Of a DNA stretch of 17,335 bases, positions 12,488 to 17,335 are shown one piece after another; position 1 is the stretch's first letter; each line of letters starts with the position of its first letter. The notes below the pieces were generated by a model, which was not told the origin of the DNA, did not search any database, and saw only the letters and a program-made list of their open reading frames with translations. The translations under genes and the position numbers were made by a program. The DNA comes from an uncultured Olsenella sp. (GTDB lineage: Bacteria > Actinomycetota > Coriobacteriia > Coriobacteriales > Atopobiaceae). The stretch lies in NCBI GenBank assembly GCA_947253595.1, contig CAMXZR010000027.1, forward strand, positions 1 to 17,335, read 5' to 3'.

Positions 12488-15250
12488 ATGGCTGAGAAGC
12501 ATGTGTATCGCTTCGGCACGGACGAGAACGGCAACAACGTTACCGAGGTCGCCGGCGACGCCGTCGAAAAGGCAAAGTGGATCACCGGCGGCAAGGGTGC
12601 CAACCTTGCCGAGATGGCCAACATCGGCCTGCCCGTCCCTCCAGGATTCTCGATTACCTGCCAGACCTGCGTTGCCTACTCCAAGAACAACGTCTGGCCC
12701 GAAGGCGTCCTCGACGAGATCGACGAGTACCGCCGCGACCTCGAGAAGCGCATGGGCAAGAAGCTCGGCGACAAGGAGGACCCGCTGCTGGTCTCCGTCC
12801 GCTCCGGCGCCCCCTTCTCCATGCCTGGCATGATGGACACCGTCCTCAACCTGGGCCTCAACGACGAGTCCGTCGAGGGCCTCATTAAGCAGACCCAGAA
12901 CGAGCGCTTCGCCTGGGACTCCTACCGCCGCTTCGTCCAGATGTTCTCCAACGTCGTCATGGGCGTCGATGGGCAGCTCTTCGAGGACGCCATCACCGCG
13001 AAGAAGGCCGAGAAGGGCGTTAAGCTCGACACCGACCTCGACGCGTCCGACCTCAAGGACCTCACCGAGACCTTCAAGGCGATCTTTGCCAAGAACGTCG
13101 ACTCCCAGGCCCATCCCGAGGTCGCCCCTGACGGCGTTGCCTCCTTCCCGCAGGATCCCTACCTGCAGCTGCGCCTCGCGGAGCAGGCTGTCTTCGGATC
13201 CTGGAACACCGAGCGCGCCATCCTCTACCGCAAGCAGAACAAGATCGACGACAGCCTGGGCACCGCGGTCAACGTCCAGGTCATGGTCTTCGGCAACAAG
13301 GGCGAGACCTCTGCCACCGGCGTCGCCTTCACCCGCAACCCCGCCGACGGCACCAACGAGCGCTACGGCGACTTCCTGGTGAACGCCCAGGGCGAGGACG
13401 TCGTCGCCGGCATCCGCAACACCGAGCCCATCGCCGACCTCGTCAAGATTCCCGCGCTCAAGGAGGCGGGCGAGCAGCTCTTCCACGTGTTCGAGATCCT
13501 CGAGGACCACTACTCGGACATGATGGACATCGAGTTCACCATCGAGCAGGGCAAGCTCTGGATGCTCCAGACCCGTGTCGGCAAGCGCACCGCGCTCTCC
13601 GCCCTCAAGGTAGCCATGCAGATGGTCGACGAGGGTCGCATCACCAGGGAGCAGGCGCTCCTGCGCGTTGCGCCCGACCAGCTCGACCAGCTCCTGCACC
13701 CCCAGTTCGACCCCAAGGCGAAGGTCGACGTCGTCGCCAAGGGCATGAACGCCAGCCCCGGTGCCGCCGTGGGCGCCGTCGTCTTCTCCTCTGACGCCGC
13801 CGTCCACTACGCCAACATCGAGAAGCCCTGCATCCTGGTCCGTTGGGAGACTACCCCCGACGACCTCAAGGGCATGGTCGCGGCCGAGGGCATACTCACC
13901 TCCCACGGCGGGAAGACCTCCCACGCGGCGGTCATCGCCCGAGGCATGGGTGCCCCCTGCGTCTGCGGCGCCGAGGCGCTGAGGATCGACGCCAAGGCCA
14001 AGGAGGTCGCTATCTCGGGCACCGACATCGTGCTGCACGAGGGTGATGTCATCTCCATCAACGGTACCACCGGCGACATCATCGTCGGGGCCGTGCCTCT
14101 GACCCGCCCCGAGCTCACCGGTGATCTCGAGACCATCCTCCAGTGGGCTGACGAGGTCCGCAGGGACGCCTCCCGTGGCCGCATCTTCGGCGTGCGCACC
14201 AACGCCGACAACCCCGAGGACGCGCAGCTCTCCGTCGACTTCGGTGCCGAGGGCATCGGCCTCGACCGCACCGAGCACATGTTCCTGGGCGACCGCAAGC
14301 AGATCATCCAGTCCTTCATCCTCGCCGACACGGACGGCCAGAAGCAGCAGGCGCTCGGCCAGCTCCTCAAGGCCCAGACCGGCGACTTCGAGGGCATGTT
14401 CAAGGCCATGGACGGCAAGGCCGTCATCGTCCGTCTCCTCGACCCGCCCCTGCACGAGTTCCTCGACGATCCCCGCGAGCTCGCGATCGAGATCGCCCAC
14501 GCAGAGGGCCGCGGCGAGAACGACGTCCAGCTCAAGGCCATGCGCGCCCGCCTCTCTCGCTTGGACTCCTTCCAGGAGGCCAACCCCATGCTCGGCCTGC
14601 GCGGCTGCCGCCTCGGCATCGTGTACCCCGAGCTCAACGACATGCAGGTCCGCGCCATCGCCGGTGCCGCCGCCAAGCTCAAGAAGCAGGGCCTGGACCC
14701 CAAGCCCGAGATCATGGTGCCCCTCATCTCTTCCGTCGAGGAGCTCAAGCTCGTCCGCACGCAGATCGAGGGCGTCGTCAAAGCCGTCTCCGAGGCCGAG
14801 GGCGTCGAGCTCAACATCCCCATCGGCTGCATGATCGAGCTTCCGCGCGCCGCCGTCACCGCCGACGAGATCGGTCAGTACGCCGACTTCTTCAGCTTCG
14901 GCACCAACGACCTCACGCAGACCACCTTCGGCTTCTCGCGCGACGACGTCGAGAGCGCGTTCATCCCCCAGTACCTGAACAAGAAGATCCTCCGCTCCAA
15001 TCCCTTCGAGACCCTCGACACGGGCGTCGCGAAGCTGGTCGAGATGGGCGTCAAGGGTGGACACAAGGCCAACGAGACCATCGTCTGCGGTGTCTGCGGC
15101 GAGACCGGTGGCGATCCCGAGTCCATCCAGATGTACTACGACCTCGGCCTTGACTACGTGTCCTGCTCGCCCTACCGCGTGCCCATCGCACGCCTCGCCG
15201 GCGCCCAGGCCAAGATCAAGTCCAACGGCGGTCCCGCAAAGCTCGCCTAG
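12488..15250 (+). CDS. ppdK: Pyruvate, phosphate dikinase
   Basis: PPDK interconverts pyruvate + ATP + phosphate and PEP + AMP + pyrophosphate, and serves glycolysis or gluconeogenesis in anaerobes. The N-terminal ATP-grasp nucleotide domain has WITGGKGANLAEMANIGLPV and LLVSVRSGAPFSMPGMMDTV. The swivelling phosphohistidine domain has ILTSHGGKTSHAAVIARGMG, with catalytic His479 and Thr477, the position PPSR proteins phosphorylate. The C-terminal PEP/pyruvate barrel includes FGTNDLTQTTFGFSRDD and CGVCGETGGDPESI with catalytic Cys870. Most PPDKs I recall have His after CGE; here it is Thr873. Length is 920 aa, slightly above the usual 870-900. The start has GAAGGAG (12478-12484). Codon choice is very uniform and C/G-ending, suggesting high expression. 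It appears to be a single-gene unit ending at a strong hairpin. Confidence 0.97.
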   Translation: MAEKHVYRFGTDENGNNVTEVAGDAVEKAKWITGGKGANLAEMANIGLPVPPGFSITCQTCVAYSKNNVWPEGVLDEIDEYRRDLEKRMGKKLGDKEDPLLVSVRSGAPFSMPGMMDTVLNLGLNDESVEGLIKQTQNERFAWDSYRRFVQMFSNVVMGVDGQLFEDAITAKKAEKGVKLDTDLDASDLKDLTETFKAIFAKNVDSQAHPEVAPDGVASFPQDPYLQLRLAEQAVFGSWNTERAILYRKQNKIDDSLGTAVNVQVMVFGNKGETSATGVAFTRNPADGTNERYGDFLVNAQGEDVVAGIRNTEPIADLVKIPALKEAGEQLFHVFEILEDHYSDMMDIEFTIEQGKLWMLQTRVGKRTALSALKVAMQMVDEGRITREQALLRVAPDQLDQLLHPQFDPKAKVDVVAKGMNASPGAAVGAVVFSSDAAVHYANIEKPCILVRWETTPDDLKGMVAAEGILTSHGGKTSHAAVIARGMGAPCVCGAEALRIDAKAKEVAISGTDIVLHEGDVISINGTTGDIIVGAVPLTRPELTGDLETILQWADEVRRDASRGRIFGVRTNADNPEDAQLSVDFGAEGIGLDRTEHMFLGDRKQIIQSFILADTDGQKQQALGQLLKAQTGDFEGMFKAMDGKAVIVRLLDPPLHEFLDDPRELAIEIAHAEGRGENDVQLKAMRARLSRLDSFQEANPMLGLRGCRLGIVYPELNDMQVRAIAGAAAKLKKQGLDPKPEIMVPLISSVEELKLVRTQIEGVVKAVSEAEGVELNIPIGCMIELPRAAVTADEIGQYADFFSFGTNDLTQTTFGFSRDDVESAFIPQYLNKKILRSNPFETLDTGVAKLVEMGVKGGHKANETIVCGVCGETGGDPESIQMYYDLGLDYVSCSPYRVPIARLAGAQAKIKSNGGPAKLA

Positions 15251-15280
15251 GAGCCGAGCGTGTCGTCACAGTCCTGACGC

Positions 15281-15309
15281 GAGGGAGGGGGCCACGTGCC
15301 CCCTCCCTC
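15281..15309 (+). terminator. Strong GC hairpin after ppdK
   Basis: GAGGGAGGGGGC (15281-15292) pairs perfectly with GCCCCCTCCCTC (15298-15309), a 12-bp stem with a 5-base loop, 30 bp after the ppdK stop. The following bases GTCGTCTGC are T-poor, so it is a probable terminator or RNA 3'-end stabiliser rather than a textbook intrinsic one. Confidence 0.6.
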
Positions 15310-15345
15310 GTCGTCTGCGGGCGGGCAGAGCAAGGAGGCTTTCCC

Positions 15346-16413
15346 ATGGGAGCTGTCATACGCCGCAGGGACCTGGAGGCTCGCGAGCACGAGCTGCTGA
15401 GTCCCCATGCAAGCTTCAGCGACGAGAGCCTCGGCAGGGCCCGTCCCGAGGAGGCCGATCCACTCAGGACCTGCTACCAATGCGACCGCGACAGGGTCCT
15501 GCACTGCAAGAGCTTCAGGCGCCTGGCCAACAAGACGCAGGCGTTCCTGGCGCCCGAGGGCGACCACTATCGCACGCGCCTCACGCACACCCTCGAGGTG
15601 GCCCAGATAGCGCGCGACATCGCCCGGCCGCTCGGATTGAACGAGGACCTCACCGAGGCCATCGCGCTGGGGCACGACCTCGGCCACACCCCCTTCGGCC
15701 ATACGGGCGAGCGCGCCCTCTCGCGTGCCATGGCGCTCCACCGTGGCATCGACCCCAGGAGCGAGGAGGGGATGACCCTCTTCGAGCACAACGAGCAGAG
15801 CGTTCGCATACTGGAGAGACTCGAGAAGGGCGGCAGGGGACTCAACCTCTCGAGGGAGGTCCTTGACGGCATTCGCTGCCACAAGGGCAACCTGCGTGCT
15901 GCGACGCTCGAGGGGCGGGTGGTGGCCCGGGCCGACCGCATCGCCTACGTGTGCCACGACATAGACGACGCCGAGCGAGCGGGGCTGCTCTCGGAGGACA
16001 TGCTGCCGGCGCAGCACTGTGACTGCTTGGGGCACTGCTCCTCCGAGAGGATCGAGACCATGGTGCGCGATGCCGTGACGGCCAGCGCCGGCATGGGTGA
16101 CATACTCATGTCCGAGCCCGTGTGGCGGGCCATGATGGGGCTTCGGCAGTTCCTCTTCGACAACCTCTACACGCGCGGGGACGCGAAGTACGAGGAGCCG
16201 AAGGCCAACCGCATGATCGGGGAGCTCTTCGACTACTTCATCGGACATCTGGACGAGGTGCCCGCCGAATACAGGGGTCTTGACCCCGACCGACCGGACG
16301 TCGAGGTCGCTGACTTCGTGGCGGGCATGACCGATCGCTATGCCGTGCGCATATACGAGGAGCTCAAGGTTCCCCGCGCCTGGAGGGCACCCGAGCTCCA
16401 CAGGGTCCTATAG
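15346..16413 (+). CDS. dgt: dGTPase-family HD triphosphohydrolase
   Basis: The family hydrolyses dNTPs to deoxynucleosides and triphosphate and helps control dNTP pools. The HD metal site is seen as His81 (YRTRLTHTLEVAQIARDIA), His110-Asp111 (ALGHDLGHTPFGHTGE) and Asp197 (VARADRIAYVCHDIDD); EHNEQSVRILE (147-157) is also typical. Length is 355 aa, matching the shorter Gram-positive and actinobacterial type. A Cys/His-rich stretch, QHCDCLGHC (223-231), lies before the conserved SSERIETMVRD, and Cys43 and Cys46 form another CxxC near the N-terminus. The ATG has AAGGAGG seven bases upstream. Many actinobacteria have dnaG next; here a TetR regulator follows. Confidence 0.92.
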   Translation: MGAVIRRRDLEAREHELLSPHASFSDESLGRARPEEADPLRTCYQCDRDRVLHCKSFRRLANKTQAFLAPEGDHYRTRLTHTLEVAQIARDIARPLGLNEDLTEAIALGHDLGHTPFGHTGERALSRAMALHRGIDPRSEEGMTLFEHNEQSVRILERLEKGGRGLNLSREVLDGIRCHKGNLRAATLEGRVVARADRIAYVCHDIDDAERAGLLSEDMLPAQHCDCLGHCSSERIETMVRDAVTASAGMGDILMSEPVWRAMMGLRQFLFDNLYTRGDAKYEEPKANRMIGELFDYFIGHLDEVPAEYRGLDPDRPDVEVADFVAGMTDRYAVRIYEELKVPRAWRAPELHRVL

Positions 16414-16425
16414 CCCATGGACGCA

Positions 16426-16434
16426 TGATACGAT
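16426..16434 (+). promoter_or_regulatory. Candidate extended -10 promoter of the tetR-family gene
   Basis: TGATACGAT has the form TGnTAnnAT of an extended -10 element, with no clear -35 box. Transcription would start near 16441, about 28 bases before the coding start. It sits in the 55-bp gap after dgt. Confidence 0.35.
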
Positions 16435-16468
16435 GCCTTGGATCTGAGGCTGCAGGGAGGGGATGGCC

Positions 16469-17116
16469 ATGAGGCAGGAGACAGACGCGGACGCGTTCGA
16501 GCGCACCCATGCCAGGATCATGTCGGTTGCCCGGACCGCCTTCCTGCAAAGCGGGTTCCTCGGCGTCTCGCTGCGCTCGATCGCCACCCTGGCGCACGTC
16601 ACCACAGGTGCAATCTACGGGCACTTCTCCAGCAAGGAAGACCTCTTCGACCATGTGGTCGGCCCCTCCGGAGACGGGCTGTTCTCCCTCTACCAATCCC
16701 TCACCGACGACTTCCTCTCGCGTCCCGTCGAGGCCCAGTCCTTCGATGACATGCTGGAGTTCGAGCTCGACGCGCGCGCCTGCATCGTCGACTACATCTA
16801 CGACCATCCCGAGGACTTCCTCATCATCGCCAGGGGCTCTGCGGGCACGCGCTGGGAGAGCTACCTGGACCGCTTCGCCGAGGCCGAGACGTCCAGCACC
16901 ATCGAGTACGAGAGAGGCGCGCGCGAGTCGGGGGTGCAGCTGCACGAGATCGACCGGACGCTGCTCGATGTGCTGGCCCACTTCCTCGCCCAAGGCCTCT
17001 TCGCACCGCTGCTGCGCGGTCTCGACAGGGAGGACGCCCAGCGCTTCGCGAGGAGGATGGGACTCTTCTTCCATTGCGGGGCCCAGGCGCTCATGGAATC
17101 CGACTCAAACTCCTAG
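16469..17116 (+). CDS. TetR/AcrR-family transcriptional regulator
   Basis: The N-terminal helix-turn-helix is clear: RIMSVARTAFLQSGFLGVSLRSIATLA, then HVTTGAIYGHFSSKEDLFDHVV, the typical TetR recognition region. The rest is a helical ligand and dimerisation domain with no recognisable ligand class. From the chosen start it is 215 aa. I prefer the ATG at 16469 over that at 16463 because GGGAGGGG (16455-16462) is six bases from the former and touches the latter. It lies 106 bp upstream of a gene that looks like an ABC transporter, whose promoter region carries a 19-bp palindrome. This suggests it represses that transporter, a common TetR arrangement. The ligand is unknown. Confidence 0.9.
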   Translation: MRQETDADAFERTHARIMSVARTAFLQSGFLGVSLRSIATLAHVTTGAIYGHFSSKEDLFDHVVGPSGDGLFSLYQSLTDDFLSRPVEAQSFDDMLEFELDARACIVDYIYDHPEDFLIIARGSAGTRWESYLDRFAEAETSSTIEYERGARESGVQLHEIDRTLLDVLAHFLAQGLFAPLLRGLDREDAQRFARRMGLFFHCGAQALMESDSNS

Positions 17117-17163
17117 CGCGGCGCCAAGGGGCATTTCTCGCGACTTCCCACTTTTCCTTCCCA

Positions 17164-17191
17164 TTGATATAACACTGTTATATCCTAGAGT
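17164..17191 (+). promoter_or_regulatory. Candidate promoter of the last gene
   Basis: TTGATA (17164-17169, five of six to TTGACA) and TAGAGT (17186-17191, four of six) are 16 bases apart. The start would be near 17198. The palindrome at 17166-17184 fills the -35 box and spacer, so a bound repressor would block polymerase. Confidence 0.45.
17166..17184. promoter_or_regulatory. 19-bp palindrome, probable TetR-family operator
   Basis: GATATAACA and TGTTATATC are perfect 9-bp inverted arms around one central base. The size and symmetry are typical of TetR-family operators. It lies between the TetR-type gene and the next gene, over the candidate promoter. That the adjacent TetR protein binds it is inferred from position. 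Confidence 0.6.
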
Positions 17192-17222
17192 CAGTATTGG
17201 TTAACATCAGTTGGGAGGAAGA

Positions 17223-17335
17223 ATGGAAGAAAGGGATGCTCGGGATACCGCTGCGGCTCCGGCAGACGCGGCGGCGAATCCCCTGGCTCGTCTCCTCGAT
17301 TGGGCAGGACCCAGCGGCAGGGCGCTCTACGCGCT
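17223..17335 (+). CDS. Start of a probable ABC-transporter subunit, 3'-partial
   Basis: Only 37 codons plus two bases are in the window. GGGAGGA (17213-17219) precedes the ATG by three bases, a strong though close site. The first 18 residues are polar and alanine-rich, then NPLARLLDWAGPSGRALYA follows. This resembles the segment just before the first membrane helix of fused permease-ATPase (exporter-type) ABC proteins. No membrane segment or ATPase motif is visible yet, so the identification rests on this short similarity and on the upstream TetR regulator and operator. Another membrane protein is possible. Confidence 0.5.
   Translation, partial: MEERDARDTAAAPADAAANPLARLLDWAGPSGRALYA

Noticed and set aside
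12302..15064. A 920-codon open frame on the minus strand opposite ppdK
   Set aside because: It is an antisense shadow of a gene with strongly C/G-ending codons. Its product is a low-complexity Val/Leu/Gly/Asp/Glu-rich string with no recognisable domain, while the plus strand encodes a complete PPDK.
15247..16401. A 384-codon minus-strand open frame opposite dgt
   Set aside because: It is antisense to the HD-motif dGTPase gene and has no domain. High GC explains the lack of stops.
1..17335. CRISPR array, insertion sequence, phage or tRNA gene
   Set aside because: No regularly spaced repeats, transposase motifs, terminal inverted repeats, attachment-site duplications or cloverleaf sequences were noticed on either strand. 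This is a by-eye judgement; tRNAscan and repeat searches would be decisive.

Overview
The window looks like chromosomal DNA from a high-GC anaerobic actinobacterium, most likely of the class Coriobacteriia (Olsenella/Atopobium/Collinsella-like). The basis is strong G/C preference at third codon positions, a two-subunit bacterial glycyl-tRNA synthetase (glyQ+glyS) instead of the single-chain enzyme typical of most other actinobacteria, and a pyruvate phosphate dikinase with a PPSR-type regulator gene beside it. The genus is inferred from memory of protein families, not from a search. No tRNA, rRNA, CRISPR, insertion sequence or phage gene was seen. The longest gene-free gaps are 6046-6302 (257 bp), 12274-12487 (214 bp), 17117-17222 (106 bp) and 15251-15345 (95 bp). 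All four are described below.

Layout. (1) 1-2812, plus strand: the end of proB, then nadD, yqeK and rsfS, tightly packed or overlapping. This is a standard housekeeping cluster for proline and NAD synthesis, Ap4A hydrolysis and ribosome silencing. The proB at the window edge appears to carry an internal deletion with a frame change. (2) 2832-6045, minus strand: an OmpR-type response regulator, its membrane histidine kinase and a Y-family polymerase (dinB), with 12-13 bp gaps, so probably one operon. (3) 6303-11800, plus strand: rpsP, khpA, rimM, trmD, lepB, glyQ and glyS, nearly all overlapping or a few bases apart. This is a translation, tRNA-modification and secretion operon. Its promoter region is shared, divergently, with the two-component operon and holds a TTAAGG repeat cluster that could be the response regulator's binding site. 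(4) 11869-15250: a PPSR-like gene that is only about half the usual length and lacks the P-loop half, then ppdK. Their 214-bp gap contains a perfect 20-bp palindrome, a candidate -10 box and a terminator-like hairpin. (5) 15346-17335: a dGTPase-family HD hydrolase (dgt), a TetR-family regulator, and the first 37 codons of a gene whose start resembles an ABC-transporter subunit. A 19-bp palindrome lies over the likely promoter of that last gene.

Most of the window is conserved core genome. The points worth a second look are the half-length PPSR next to its expected target PPDK, the layered regulatory structure in front of ppdK, the response-regulator repeats and the TCS-dinB operon, the TetR operator candidate, and the broken proB.
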